A stretch of 64,000 bases of DNA from an uncultured Prevotellaceae bacterium (GTDB lineage Bacteria > Bacteroidota > Bacteroidia > Bacteroidales > Bacteroidaceae), in NCBI GenBank assembly GCA_900316645.1, contig ONDP01000008.1, positions 1 through 64,000 of the forward strand, read 5' to 3'. This document shows positions 25,063 through 35,354 of this stretch, piece after piece. The notes under the pieces were generated by a model. The model was given only the letters and a program-made list of their open reading frames with translations. It searched no databases and had not been told where the DNA came from. A program made the translations under genes and the position numbers. The stretch's first letter is position 1, and each line of letters begins with the position of its first letter.

Positions 25063-26331
25063 TTATCCGCCGAAGTTATCGTACATGATGCTCTCAGGCT
25101 CTACGCCGAGCGAGTCGAGCATGCTGACCACCGCCTTCGACATGGGACCAGGACCGCACATGTAGTACTCGATGTCCTCGGGAGCCTCGTGGTCCTTCAG
25201 ATAGGTTTCGAGCATCACCTGATGAACAAAGCCCGGAGTGTACTTCACGCCAGCTGCATCGGCTGCAGGATCGGGACGGTCGAGCGCCAGATGGAAGTGG
25301 AAGTTGGGATACTCCTTCTCCAGTCCCAGGAAGTCGTCGAGATAGAACACCTCGTTGAGGGCGCGGGCGCCATAGAAGTAGTGCATCTCGCGGTCCTTGG
25401 TGTGGAGGGTCTTCGTCATGTGCATAATCTGTGCACGCAGCGGAGCCATACCGGCACCACCACCGACCCATATCATTTCGCGCTTTGAGTCGAAGTGTGG
25501 GTGGAAGTCGCCGTAAGGACCCGACATGATAACTTTGTCGCCTGGTTTGAGCGAGAAGATGTATGACGAGGCAATACCTGGGTTAACCTCCATGAAACCT
25601 GAGCGGTCGGGCTTGAATGGTGGCGTAGCAATTCGAACCGTGAGCATGAAGACGTCGCCCTCTGCCGGATAGTTGGCCATTGAGTAGGCACGAATGGTGG
25701 GTTCGGGGTTCTTACACTTGAGTGGGAAGAGTCCGAACTTCTCCCAGCTGGGCAGATACTCATCGCCGATAAGCGACTTATCGAAATCCTTGTCGTAGTC
25801 GATGCAGTCGAAGGCAGGTATCTTGATCTGGGCGTAAGAGCCAGGCAGGAAGTCCATGTGAGCTCCGGCAGGAAGTTGCACCTTGAACTCCTTGATGAAC
25901 GTAGCCACGTTCTTGTTGGAGATTACGGTACATTCATACTCCTTGACACCGAGAATGCTCTCGTCGACATGAATCTTCAGATCGCCTTTTACCTTACACT
26001 GGCAACCCAGACGCCAACCGGCCTTAATCTCCTTGCGCGAGAAGTGGGGCTTTTCGGAATCGAGGATTTCTCCCCCACCCTCAAGCACCTGCACTTTGCA
26101 CTGTCCGCAAGAGGCTTTACCACCGCAGGCAGAGGGCAGGAAGACACCGTTCTCGTTGAGCGTTGACATCAGCGAGTTACCCTGAGCAACGGAGATGGTG
26201 CGGTCGCCATTGATTTCAATATTCACATTACCGCTGGGCGAAAGATATTTCTTAGCCACGAGCAGTACAATCACCACAAGGATGATCAAAGAAAGGAATA
26301 CTCCTATGCTAATTGCTATAAACTGTCCCAT
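25063..26331 (-). CDS. nqrF: Na+-NQR subunit F (NADH dehydrogenase, FAD and 2Fe-2S)
   Basis: 422 residues. NqrF takes electrons from NADH and passes them through FAD and a [2Fe-2S] centre into the pump. An N-terminal membrane helix (4-26) is followed by the ferredoxin domain with Cys69, Cys75, Cys78 (CGGKASCGQC) and Cys110/112 (GCQC). The FAD domain has RAYSMANYP and the NADH domain GGGAGMAPLRAQI and YMCGPGPMSKAV. It is the last of the six nqr genes. Confidence 0.97.
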   Translation of the reverse strand: MGQFIAISIGVFLSLIILVVIVLLVAKKYLSPSGNVNIEINGDRTISVAQGNSLMSTLNENGVFLPSACGGKASCGQCKVQVLEGGGEILDSEKPHFSRKEIKAGWRLGCQCKVKGDLKIHVDESILGVKEYECTVISNKNVATFIKEFKVQLPAGAHMDFLPGSYAQIKIPAFDCIDYDKDFDKSLIGDEYLPSWEKFGLFPLKCKNPEPTIRAYSMANYPAEGDVFMLTVRIATPPFKPDRSGFMEVNPGIASSYIFSLKPGDKVIMSGPYGDFHPHFDSKREMIWVGGGAGMAPLRAQIMHMTKTLHTKDREMHYFYGARALNEVFYLDDFLGLEKEYPNFHFHLALDRPDPAADAAGVKYTPGFVHQVMLETYLKDHEAPEDIEYYMCGPGPMSKAVVSMLDSLGVEPESIMYDNFGG

Positions 26332-26337
26332 AATTCA

Positions 26338-26964
26338 TTAAATATTTAGACCGCTGAAGCACATCATGGCCATAGCCATCAGACCTACGGTGATAAACAC
26401 GATACCCAGTCCCTGCAAAGGTTTGGGCACATCAGAATACTGCATCTTCTCACGAATGGCACCCAAGGCAACGATGGCCAGCGTCCAGCCTATGCCGGAG
26501 CCGAAGCCATAGACAATGGCATCCCAAACGGAGGTGATGGCCTGCGAATTAGAGGCATCCATCAGAATACGCTGCTGCATGAAAAGCGAGGCACCCATGA
26601 TGGCACAGTTAACAGCAATCAGAGGCAGGAAGATGCCCAGGGCTGCATAGAGCGACGGAGAGTAGCGCTCGACCGTCATCTCCACCAGCTGCACCATACC
26701 TGCGATGACGGCGATGAAGAGGATGAATGAGAGGTACGAGAGATCGACACCCTCAGCGAGGCAGTCGGGACCCAGCACCTTGGTCTGCAACAGATAATTG
26801 ACGGGAACGGTGACGGTGAGCACGAAGGTCACAGCCATTCCGAGTCCCAGCGAAGTCTTCACTGTCTTCGACACGGCAAGGTAGGAACACATGCCGAGGA
26901 AGAAGGCGAAAATCATATTGTCCACAAAGATGGACCTGAATAGTAATGATATTGCGTGTTCCAT
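26338..26964 (-). CDS. nqrE: Na+-NQR subunit E
   Basis: 208 residues, six membrane helices, full length. Begins [20 protein letters not shown] and contains [15 protein letters not shown], where the conserved cysteine, with its NqrD counterpart, holds the intramembrane iron centre. [19 protein letters not shown] is the family's C-terminal helix. It lies 6 bases before nqrF and 3 bases after nqrD. Confidence 0.96.
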   Translation of the reverse strand: MEHAISLLFRSIFVDNMIFAFFLGMCSYLAVSKTVKTSLGLGMAVTFVLTVTVPVNYLLQTKVLGPDCLAEGVDLSYLSFILFIAVIAGMVQLVEMTVERYSPSLYAALGIFLPLIAVNCAIMGASLFMQQRILMDASNSQAITSVWDAIVYGFGSGIGWTLAIVALGAIREKMQYSDVPKPLQGLGIVFITVGLMAMAMMCFSGLNI

Positions 26965-26967
26965 ATC

Positions 26968-27591
26968 TTATTTCTCCTTATAAAAGTAAGCACGATGTAC
27001 CCAAATCACACAACCAACGAGAATGAGTGCCATTGCTGGCATCGTCATCATACCGTTGTTTACATAGCCGAAGTCGTAGCAGGCATCAGGGATAATCTGG
27101 AAGCCAAGCAGCGAGCCGCGTCCGAGCAACTCACGAACGGCACCTACGATGACCAGAATCATGGCATAGCCAAGACCGTTGCCCACACCATCGAGGAACG
27201 AAGGCCAAGGCTTGTTCATCATGGCGAAAGCCTCCAAGCGACCCATCAGGATACAGTTGGTGATAATCAGACCCACATAGACAGAGAGCTGAACGCTGAC
27301 GTCATAGGCGAAAGCCTTCAGAATCTGAGAAACGATGGTCACAAGAGCAGCCACAACCACCAGCTGCACCACAATGCGGATGCGGTTAGGAATGGTGTTG
27401 CGGATGATTGAGATAATCACATTCGCAAAAGCGGTGATTACCGTCACGGCGAGTCCCATCACGATGGCAGGCTTCAACTGCGAAGTGACGGCAAGAGCCG
27501 AGCAGATACCCAATACTTGTCCAAGTATGGGATGGTCGAGGTTCAATGGGTTTGTGAAAACCTCCTTATTTTGTTTACTGAATAATGCCAT
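26968..27591 (-). CDS. nqrD: Na+-NQR subunit D
   Basis: 207 residues, six membrane helices, homologous to NqrE with opposite topology. LGICSALAVTSQLKPAIVMG carries the conserved cysteine and LIITNCILMGRLEAFAM the second. These residues take part in the NqrD/E iron site. Gap of 3 bases to both neighbours, so the operon is tightly packed. Confidence 0.96.
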   Translation of the reverse strand: MALFSKQNKEVFTNPLNLDHPILGQVLGICSALAVTSQLKPAIVMGLAVTVITAFANVIISIIRNTIPNRIRIVVQLVVVAALVTIVSQILKAFAYDVSVQLSVYVGLIITNCILMGRLEAFAMMNKPWPSFLDGVGNGLGYAMILVIVGAVRELLGRGSLLGFQIIPDACYDFGYVNNGMMTMPAMALILVGCVIWVHRAYFYKEK

Positions 27592-27594
27592 AGT

Positions 27595-28212
27595 TTAATC
27601 CTCCTCTGCTTTAGTTGGTTTAACATTCTTCAGACCCTCCTTCAGCATCGCATCAACACCGTTAGAAGTCAGAGTGGCACCGGTCACGCAGTCAACCTGC
27701 GATTCGGCCTTCTCTATCTTCTTGACAACGGAAAGAATGACATTGCCGTTCTCGTCGTAAATCTGCTTGCCGATGAATTTCTCCTGCCACTCTTGCGAGT
27801 CCTTGATCTCGGCACCGAGTCCGGCTGTCTCGCTTTCGTGGTTGAAGTAGGCACCATAAACCTTACCAGCCTTGTCGATGGCAATATATCCGCTGATACC
27901 ACCCCAAAGACCCATACCCTTCAGGAAAGCTACGCGAATCTCCTGCCCGTCAATCTGGCACTCATAAATCTTCTGTCCGTTGAGCTCATTCTCTTCCTTC
28001 ACAACCTCGGCATACTTGGCCTCAGCTTCCTGACCATCCAAACCACGGATATTGAGCGAATAGAGAATCTGCTTCTTCACGTCGAGAGCCACATTAGCAT
28101 CCTGCATGGGTTTCAAAGCCTGATAGACGAAAGCCAACAGGAAGGCCACAATGACCACGAGTATTGCGCTATATATAATAATGTACGCGTTGGAATTAGT
28201 ATTCAGTTTCAT
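27595..28212 (-). CDS. nqrC: Na+-NQR subunit C (covalent FMN)
   Basis: 205 residues. One N-terminal membrane helix (about 9-30) and a periplasmic FMN-binding domain. The flavin is attached to threonine in the SGATxT-type motif, here VTGATLTSNGV near residue 179. GLGAEIKDSQEWQEKF is a second family signature. It overlaps the end of nqrB by 4 bases. Confidence 0.96.
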   Translation of the reverse strand: MKLNTNSNAYIIIYSAILVVIVAFLLAFVYQALKPMQDANVALDVKKQILYSLNIRGLDGQEAEAKYAEVVKEENELNGQKIYECQIDGQEIRVAFLKGMGLWGGISGYIAIDKAGKVYGAYFNHESETAGLGAEIKDSQEWQEKFIGKQIYDENGNVILSVVKKIEKAESQVDCVTGATLTSNGVDAMLKEGLKNVKPTKAEED

Positions 28213-29369
28213 TTGGCACCTCCTCTCTTTAAACGTTTCGAGATATTGTGCTCAACCACGAAGTGGTCAATCATTGGAGCAATCATATTACCAAAGAAGA
28301 TAGCCAGCATCATTCCCTCGGGATAACCGGCATTCATTACGCGGATGATGACAGCCATAGCACCGATGATGAATCCGTAGATATACTGACCCGTTGTGGT
28401 GCGGCAAGAGGTGACGGGGTCGGTTGCCATAAACACGGCACCGAATGCAAAGCCACCCATCACGAAATGATGCCACCAAACCATAGACTGACCAGTCTGC
28501 TGGAAGATAAGAGCCAGAACAGCACCGCCGACGAAGACACTCAGCATGGTGCGCCAAGAGGCAATGCCCATCCAGAGCAGGAGAACAGCACCAATGGCAA
28601 TGGCGATGACACTGGTCTCACCGATTGAACCGGGGATGAAACCGAAAATCATATCGCAGATGCAAGTGTTAGGCGTAATGCCCTGTGCAATCTCTCCAAG
28701 AGGTGTGGCAGCAGTAAAGGTGTCGGGCAAGGTGTTGCCGAGTCCGAAAATGCTGTCCTGAGCCACCCAAACCTTATCGCCCGTCATCACGGAAGGATAA
28801 GCGAAGAAAAGGAACATGCGGGCAGCGATGGCTGGATTAAAGAGGTTCATACCCGTGCCACCGAATATCTCCTTACAGAAGATAACACTGAAAGCACAGG
28901 CCAGAGCCAGCATCCACAGCGGGCAGCCGATGGGCACGATGAGCGGAATCAGAATACCGCTGACCAAATAACCCTCCTGAATCTCCTCGCCTTTCCATTG
29001 AGCCCAGGCAAACTCGATGCCCAAACCGACAATGTAGCTGACCAGAATCTTTGGCAGCACAGCCAGAAAACCGAAGAAGAAGATTTCCCAGAACGAAGCC
29101 TGAGCCAGTGTGCCGGCAGCAAGATAGTTCTGGTAACCGATATTATACATACCAAACAGCATGGCAGGCATCAGCGCGATAACCACCATACTCATAATGC
29201 GTTTCGAGTCGATGGCGTCGTGAATGTTCACACCACCTGCCTTTGCCGTGTCGTTGGGCACGTAAAGGAAAGTCTCGAAACCGTCGAACACAGAGCGGAA
29301 GGCATGCAGCTTGCCACCCTCCTCGAAGTTCGGCTTAATCTTATTGAGATAATTTCGTAATGCTTTCAT
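28209..29369 (-). CDS. nqrB: Na+-NQR subunit B (Na+ channel, riboflavin/FMN)
   Basis: The start at 29369 (MKALRNYLNKIKPNFEEGG) is preferred to 29396, which would overlap nqrA and lacks family similarity. 386 residues with about ten membrane helices; NqrB carries the main Na+ path. EIFGGTGMNLFNPAIAARMF and the flavin-threonine region FTAATPLGEIAQG are present. A small TTGAACATT tandem repeat sits just upstream of the chosen start. Confidence 0.95.
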   Translation of the reverse strand: MKALRNYLNKIKPNFEEGGKLHAFRSVFDGFETFLYVPNDTAKAGGVNIHDAIDSKRIMSMVVIALMPAMLFGMYNIGYQNYLAAGTLAQASFWEIFFFGFLAVLPKILVSYIVGLGIEFAWAQWKGEEIQEGYLVSGILIPLIVPIGCPLWMLALACAFSVIFCKEIFGGTGMNLFNPAIAARMFLFFAYPSVMTGDKVWVAQDSIFGLGNTLPDTFTAATPLGEIAQGITPNTCICDMIFGFIPGSIGETSVIAIAIGAVLLLWMGIASWRTMLSVFVGGAVLALIFQQTGQSMVWWHHFVMGGFAFGAVFMATDPVTSCRTTTGQYIYGFIIGAMAVIIRVMNAGYPEGMMLAIFFGNMIAPMIDHFVVEHNISKRLKRGGAK

Positions 29370-29388
29370 ATTTATTGAACATTGAACA

Positions 29389-30732
29389 TTAAGCATTCTC
29401 CTTTCGGAGGATGTTTAGGCCCTCACGAACAATGCGTTGCAATTCTAACTTAGAGGAGTCGACAAACTCGGCCAAGGCAAAGTCTTCCGGACTTACCTCG
29501 TAAATACCCAAAGCCTCCTGACGGTCGATGTCGCCGGTAATGATGGCCTTGATAAGGTATTCGCCATAGATATCCATAGGTAGCACACGATCGTACTCAC
29601 CACTCATAATCATGTGGCGCTCGCCACCCTTGATACGTGCATCGAGGGCATACTGTTTCTTACCGCAGAGCCATGAGAAATAGCTGCGGCTGACAGAGAA
29701 CTGCTTGAAACGAGGCATGATCCAACCGGCAAACTCATCGGCATCGTCGCCTTCAGGAATCACGGTTATCTCAGAAGTATGAGCACCGAGGAATCCTTCC
29801 TTGGTAGTAGGACGACCTGTGAGCACGTTACCGTTAATGATACGAACGTGGCGGTCATCATCATAGCTGTTTGAAAGCAGCGTAGAGAGCTCTTCGCCCA
29901 CCAACATGTCAACATAAGCAGGAGCCTTGACCTCGCTGCCACAAAGGGCTACTGTACGGCGCAAGTCAACCTTACCCGTATTAAACAGTCTTCCGATGAA
30001 GAGCACCACTGTCGGGTCGCCGATGGTCCATACCACCTCACCCTTGTTGACGGGATCGAGATGATTGACCTGTACACCGACATTGCCTGCAGGACAGGGA
30101 CCGTCGAAAACGGTTACCTCTACATTCTGACAATGCTCGAAACTGGAATGAACACCACAGCCCAGATACGTTTTGGCAATCTTAGACAGGGCTGTCAGAC
30201 CCGTCTGGAAATCACCCTCCTGACCCTTTACCTCGAAATCGAAGTCAGCAGCCAGAGGCTTGTCACGCAGAGCAGAGACAAAAATAGCCTTAGGCATCTG
30301 AGACGGATTGGTGGAAACAGCGTAGGGCAGCTGGTTGATGTATCCGAAAATACCTGCCTCGAGGAGTGCATCAACAACGGCCTTACCGTCCATCGTGTTC
30401 ACATCCTTCTTGCCATAATCCACTTGCTCCTGCTGCGCATCGGCGTCAACCTTGATGCAGAGCACTTTTCTACGTTCACCACGCACCACCTCGCGGACGG
30501 TACCGCTTACTGGCGAGGCAAACTTCACTTCGGGATACTGCTTGTTAATGAACAAGGCATCCCCGGCTTTGACCTTATCACCTGCCTTGACTACGACTTT
30601 GGGCGTTACGCCTTCGAAATCGTCGGGTACCAGTGCATACTGGCCGTTGGATTTCAGCTGGATGCGTTTTGCCTCAGCCTTGCCTTGCAAGTTGATGTCC
30701 AAGCCTTTCCGCAATTTAATTACATTTGCCAT
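29389..30732 (-). CDS. nqrA: Na+-NQR subunit A (quinone-linked)
   Basis: 447 residues, normal length. NqrA is the cytoplasmic subunit next to the quinone site. It starts MANVIKLRKGLDINLQGKAE and has FASPVSGTVREVVRGERRK (biotinyl-like fold), VHSSFEHCQNVEVTVFDGPC and HVRIINGNVLTGR. It is the first gene of the nqrABCDEF operon, with a -7 box TAATTTTG at 30774-30781 on its strand. Confidence 0.96.
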   Translation of the reverse strand: MANVIKLRKGLDINLQGKAEAKRIQLKSNGQYALVPDDFEGVTPKVVVKAGDKVKAGDALFINKQYPEVKFASPVSGTVREVVRGERRKVLCIKVDADAQQEQVDYGKKDVNTMDGKAVVDALLEAGIFGYINQLPYAVSTNPSQMPKAIFVSALRDKPLAADFDFEVKGQEGDFQTGLTALSKIAKTYLGCGVHSSFEHCQNVEVTVFDGPCPAGNVGVQVNHLDPVNKGEVVWTIGDPTVVLFIGRLFNTGKVDLRRTVALCGSEVKAPAYVDMLVGEELSTLLSNSYDDDRHVRIINGNVLTGRPTTKEGFLGAHTSEITVIPEGDDADEFAGWIMPRFKQFSVSRSYFSWLCGKKQYALDARIKGGERHMIMSGEYDRVLPMDIYGEYLIKAIITGDIDRQEALGIYEVSPEDFALAEFVDSSKLELQRIVREGLNILRKENA

Positions 30733-30773
30733 TAATTATATCAATGTTTGGGATTTATCCTCATGAAACGGTG

Positions 30774-30781
30774 CAAAATTA
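30774..30781 (-). promoter_or_regulatory. -7 box of the nqr operon
   Basis: CAAAATTA reads TAATTTTG leftward, 42 bp before nqrA. No TTTG at the -33 position. Confidence 0.45.
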
Positions 30782-30846
30782 ATAAAAAATAGGTATAAAT
30801 TGTGCAATTTTCCTGCTAAATATCTCTAAGTCACAACTTTTTATCG

Positions 30847-30854
30847 TAATTTTG
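30847..30854 (+). promoter_or_regulatory. -7 box of tamB
   Basis: TAATTTTG followed by TGG, 72 bp before the GTG start at 30927. Confidence 0.4.
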
Positions 30855-30926
30855 TGGCAAAATTTGAAGAAAGAGAAATATTTTGCAATCTCTGACTGAC
30901 AGATTGTATATATAAATTACTGCCGA

Positions 30927-33900
30927 GTGAAGATTCTGAAGAGAATACTAAGCATCATCATCTGGACATTCATCGCACTCTATTTGTTGCTGATGACTGT
31001 CACTCATATTCCTGCTGTCCAACAGTACATCGGCCGACAGTCAGCCAGTCTGTTGGCAGAAAAACTGGGTACGGAGGTCAAGGTAGGGCGCGTGGACCTC
31101 GGTTTCCTGAACAGACTGGTCATCGACGACATGAGGATGCAGGACCAACAGGGCAAGGAGATGCTGCGAATAGGTCGACTGGCTGTGCGCATCAGTCTGT
31201 GGGATTTGATGAACGGCAAGATATCCATATCGTCGGCACAGGTATTCGGAGCGCATGCCAACCTCTATCAGACAACACCGGAGAGCGACCCTAACTTCAA
31301 ATTTGCACTCGACTCACTGGCATCGAAGGACACCACGAGCCAGACACCGATTGACCTGCACATCAATTCGCTCATCATGCGCCATTCCAGCGTTAAGTTC
31401 GATCAGCTATGGGTACCGCAGACACCGGAGCAGTTGAATCCGTCACACCTCTATGTAAAAAATATCAGCACTTATATCATCCTGAAGACCCTGACACCCG
31501 ACTCCTTGAACATCAACGTGAGGAAACTTTCATTCGAAGAACAGTCGGGACTGAAGGTTGACAAATTGGCATTGCGCTATGAGGGTGGACGGTCGCACAG
31601 CATCCTGCACAACCTGCAACTGCAAATGCCTGCCACCGACCTCACTCTGAACGAGGTGAAAGCCAACTACAGCATGGAGGGCGACCGCCTGCTGATAGAA
31701 TCACTCAACTATCAGGGCGAGATTCCCGAGTCGCACATCAGACTGTCAGACCTATCCTGCCTGCTACCATCTCTTAAGACGTTCAACAGCACATTGACCA
31801 TCGCCTCCCACTTCAAGGGCAAGGGTTACGATATCGAGATACCGGACATCAACGTCAGTTCGTCAACAGGCGATATCGACATCCATTGCGACGGCTATAT
31901 CCACCAAATCAACAAGAAACCTGAGTGGTATGCCAACCTGAAAGACCTGTCGCTATCGGCCAAGACTATCAATTTCATCTCTGAAAACCTGCGTGGACAG
32001 AAGGTGGAGGTGCCAGAGATCATCAACCGCATGGGTGACATTCATCTGACTGGCGTAGTGAACGGACAGGCACTGGAGCAGGTCTACATCAACCAGCAGA
32101 TACGTTCTGGTGCAGGCAATGCCATCGTACACTTCACGCTGAACCCCACTCAAGACTTCACAGGCGACATCGAGACTTCAGGTATTAACCTGCAGCAGTT
32201 GCTGAATGATAGCCGTTTCGGTATGCTCGCGACCAACATCAAGGTGAATGGCTCTCTGGCAAAGAATCGCACCAAGGTACATGCAGAAGGGGTGGTCAAT
32301 GCCTTTGACTATAACAAATACCACTATCAGAATATCAAACTGAATGGCGACTTTGCCGACAACCGCATAGATGGCAAACTGGCTATCAACGACCCCAACA
32401 TCAACCTCGAAGTAGAGGGCAACGGACAGATGAGAAAAGGACAACAGAACATCGACTTGAAAGCAATCGTCCGAGACTTCTCACCACATAACACCAACCT
32501 CTCTGAACAATGGGGTAATGCCCGTTTCTCGGCTGATATAGAGACCACCCTGAAGGGTTCGAATTTGAATGATGCGGAGGGTTTCCTGCACCTGACCAAC
32601 TTCTCTATGAAAGGTTTAGAAAAAGATTACGAACTATCTGATTTACAAATTTATACAGGATTCGACGATAAGACTCATTTTCTGCAGTTAAGCAGCGATT
32701 TCGCAGATGCTGAGATACGAGGTGACTTCGATTACCAGACGCTGACACAGAGTTTCACCAACTTCCTGGCAAGCCAGATGCCTACCCTTCCCGGACTACC
32801 CAAAGTGAACCCCAATACGCATAATAATTTCACCGTCAACGCCACCATCAAAAAGAGCGACTGGTTGACTCAGTTCTTTGACATTCCCCTCACCATCCGG
32901 CAGCCAATCACCCTGAATGGTTTCGTGAACGACCCTATGCGCGACATCAACCTGGAATGCCGATTGCCAGACTTCTACTACGACAAAAGCGGGTACCTAA
33001 ACGGTCTCGTCAGGTTAACAACGCCCAATGACTCTTTGGCCATCGATGCCAATATTACGAAGCTGATGGACAACGGCAACCATTTCGACCTGAATCTTAG
33101 GGGACGCGCCCATGACAACCATCTGGTTTCGTCGTTTGCTTGGGACAACAATGCCGAGGAACGCATGAGCGGTGTGCTGAACAGTACTGCAAACTTCTTC
33201 ACGACTCCAGATGGCAAGCAGGTTGCCTTCATCGGTGTGGCACCTTCGCATATCAATATCCACAACACTTTATGGAATGCTGAGCCATGCGCCATCTCCT
33301 ATTCGGAGAACCGACTGGAGATTAACGATCTGAACATTCATAACGACAACCAATACCTGAGAGTGAACGGCACTGCATCGGAACACCATAGCGACTCAAT
33401 AGTGGCTCATCTGAAGGACATTGACGTGGCATACATCCTCGAACTGGTAAACTTCGATGCCGTGAGCTTCAGCGGACTGGCTACCGGCGAAGCTCGTGCA
33501 AACGGACTCTTCAGCAAACAAATACGCGCCAATGCCGACTTGACGGTTAATGATTTCCAGTTCGAGCATGGACGCATGGGAACACTTGAAGCCCATGCCA
33601 TCTGGAATACGGAGCAGGAACAGATAGACATCAAAGCCGTTGCTGACGACGGAGAGGATGCCAAGACCTTTATAGACGGCTATGTTTCGCCCTCCAAGAA
33701 CTATATCGATTTAGGCATCAAGGCGGCAGGTACTCACATCGACTTCATGCATTCGTTCACCCAGAGCTTCCTCAGCAAGGTAGAAGGACATGCTGCAGGC
33801 GATGTCCGACTGTACGGTCCACTCAACGAAATCAACCTTACCGGCGGACTGGTTCTCAACGGACTGGCTCATGTCAAGCCTACCGGATGCACCTATCAAT

Positions 33901-35345
33901 TGCGCAACGATACCATCAGAATGGAACCCGACGAGGTGGAATTCGTAAACTGTCAAATCTACGATATCCACGACCATCAGGGTATCGTTACCGGTGGCAT
34001 ACACCACAAGCATCTGACAAAACTTACCTACGACCTCTTTATCAATGCCGAGAACTTGCTGGCTTACGATTTCCCCGACTTTGGCGACGACACCTTCTAC
34101 GGCACCGTCTATGCCACAGGAGATGTGGCTATACATGGACGCTCCAAGGAAATCGTCATCGACCTTGACGTAACGCCAGAGGCCAATTCCGTTTTCGTCT
34201 ATAACGCTGCCAATCCCGATGCCGTATCGAACCAGGAATTCATCCATTGGGGCATACACCACCCCACTATGGCTGCCGGACAGGAACAGGTAAAAAAAAC
34301 TGCCACCATCGAACAGCGTTCCGATATGCACATCAATCTTCTCATCAACTGCACGCCCAATGTCACGTTGCGCCTGCTGATGGACAGCCGCACAGGCGAC
34401 TATATCACGCTGCGAGGCGATGGCGTGCTGCAAGCCACATGGTTTAACAAGGGTGGCTTCAACATGTTCGGCACCTATCGGGTTGCCAACGGGACCTATG
34501 ATGTCACCATCCAGAACGTCATCAAGAAGAACTTCACTTTCCAGGACGGCGGTACCATCGTCTTCGGAGGCGACCCCTATAATGCCAACCTCAACCTGCA
34601 GGCCATCCATACCGTGAATGGTGTGTCACTCTCCGATCTCAACGTGGGCAGGAGTTTCTCTAATTCCGTCCGTGTCAACTGTCTGATGAACATCACAGGA
34701 CAGCCCGCACAACCCGTTGTTTCCTTCGACCTCGACCTGCCCAACGTCAACACAGATGAAAAACAAATGGTGCGCTCACTCATCAATTCACAGGACGAGA
34801 TGAACCAGCAGGTGGTCTATCTGTTAGCCATCGGCCGTTTCTATCCGCAAGGGGCCAACAATGCCGAACGCAATACCGACCAGAGCCAAACATCACTGGC
34901 TATGCAGAGCCTGTTGTCAGGCACACTATCCGGGCAGATCAACAGCCTTTTGAAATCGGTCATCAAGAGTAACGACTGGAGTTTTGGTGCCAACATATCA
35001 ACGGGTGACGAAGGATGGAACAATGCCGAATACGAGGGACTTATCAGCGGACGCCTCTTCAACAACCGCCTGCTCATCAACGGTCAGTTTGGCTACCGTG
35101 ACAACACGAAGACAGCCAACCCGTCGTTCATCGGCGACTTTGACATCCGCTACCTACTCTTCCCCAACGGCAACCTGGCCCTGCGAGTCTATAACCAAAC
35201 CAACGACCGCTACTTTACCAAGTCGAGTCTGAACACACAGGGCATCGGCATCATCATGAAGAAAGACTTTAATGGATGGCGCGACCTCTTCTCAACAAAG
35301 AAGAAAAAAAAGAAACAGCTGGAAAAGGCAAAGGAACAAAAGTAA
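30927..35345 (+). CDS. tamB: TamB/DUF490 family envelope protein
   Basis: 1472 residues from a GTG start. An N-terminal membrane anchor (about 7-27, SIIIWTFIALYLLLMTVT) is followed by a long AsmA/TamB-type beta-helical body with repeats such as LSNASS-free strands of alternating polarity, and the C-terminal DUF490 domain (FNMFGTYRVANGTYDVTI, IVFGGDPYNANLNLQA, SFDLDLPN). TamB-like proteins bridge the two membranes and move phospholipid or help assemble barrels. The tail is lysine-rich (KKKKKKQLEKAKEQK). No tamA is adjacent. It ends 9 bases from the convergent GH25 gene. Confidence 0.9.
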   Translation: MKILKRILSIIIWTFIALYLLLMTVTHIPAVQQYIGRQSASLLAEKLGTEVKVGRVDLGFLNRLVIDDMRMQDQQGKEMLRIGRLAVRISLWDLMNGKISISSAQVFGAHANLYQTTPESDPNFKFALDSLASKDTTSQTPIDLHINSLIMRHSSVKFDQLWVPQTPEQLNPSHLYVKNISTYIILKTLTPDSLNINVRKLSFEEQSGLKVDKLALRYEGGRSHSILHNLQLQMPATDLTLNEVKANYSMEGDRLLIESLNYQGEIPESHIRLSDLSCLLPSLKTFNSTLTIASHFKGKGYDIEIPDINVSSSTGDIDIHCDGYIHQINKKPEWYANLKDLSLSAKTINFISENLRGQKVEVPEIINRMGDIHLTGVVNGQALEQVYINQQIRSGAGNAIVHFTLNPTQDFTGDIETSGINLQQLLNDSRFGMLATNIKVNGSLAKNRTKVHAEGVVNAFDYNKYHYQNIKLNGDFADNRIDGKLAINDPNINLEVEGNGQMRKGQQNIDLKAIVRDFSPHNTNLSEQWGNARFSADIETTLKGSNLNDAEGFLHLTNFSMKGLEKDYELSDLQIYTGFDDKTHFLQLSSDFADAEIRGDFDYQTLTQSFTNFLASQMPTLPGLPKVNPNTHNNFTVNATIKKSDWLTQFFDIPLTIRQPITLNGFVNDPMRDINLECRLPDFYYDKSGYLNGLVRLTTPNDSLAIDANITKLMDNGNHFDLNLRGRAHDNHLVSSFAWDNNAEERMSGVLNSTANFFTTPDGKQVAFIGVAPSHINIHNTLWNAEPCAISYSENRLEINDLNIHNDNQYLRVNGTASEHHSDSIVAHLKDIDVAYILELVNFDAVSFSGLATGEARANGLFSKQIRANADLTVNDFQFEHGRMGTLEAHAIWNTEQEQIDIKAVADDGEDAKTFIDGYVSPSKNYIDLGIKAAGTHIDFMHSFTQSFLSKVEGHAAGDVRLYGPLNEINLTGGLVLNGLAHVKPTGCTYQLRNDTIRMEPDEVEFVNCQIYDIHDHQGIVTGGIHHKHLTKLTYDLFINAENLLAYDFPDFGDDTFYGTVYATGDVAIHGRSKEIVIDLDVTPEANSVFVYNAANPDAVSNQEFIHWGIHHPTMAAGQEQVKKTATIEQRSDMHINLLINCTPNVTLRLLMDSRTGDYITLRGDGVLQATWFNKGGFNMFGTYRVANGTYDVTIQNVIKKNFTFQDGGTIVFGGDPYNANLNLQAIHTVNGVSLSDLNVGRSFSNSVRVNCLMNITGQPAQPVVSFDLDLPNVNTDEKQMVRSLINSQDEMNQQVVYLLAIGRFYPQGANNAERNTDQSQTSLAMQSLLSGTLSGQINSLLKSVIKSNDWSFGANISTGDEGWNNAEYEGLISGRLFNNRLLINGQFGYRDNTKTANPSFIGDFDIRYLLFPNGNLALRVYNQTNDRYFTKSSLNTQGIGIIMKKDFNGWRDLFSTKKKKKKQLEKAKEQK

Positions 35346-35354
35346 TCGTTGCCC

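Noticed and set aside
33711-34610. Long leftward reading frame inside tamB
   Set aside because: Antisense shadow of the TamB coding sequence; no promoter or family similarity.
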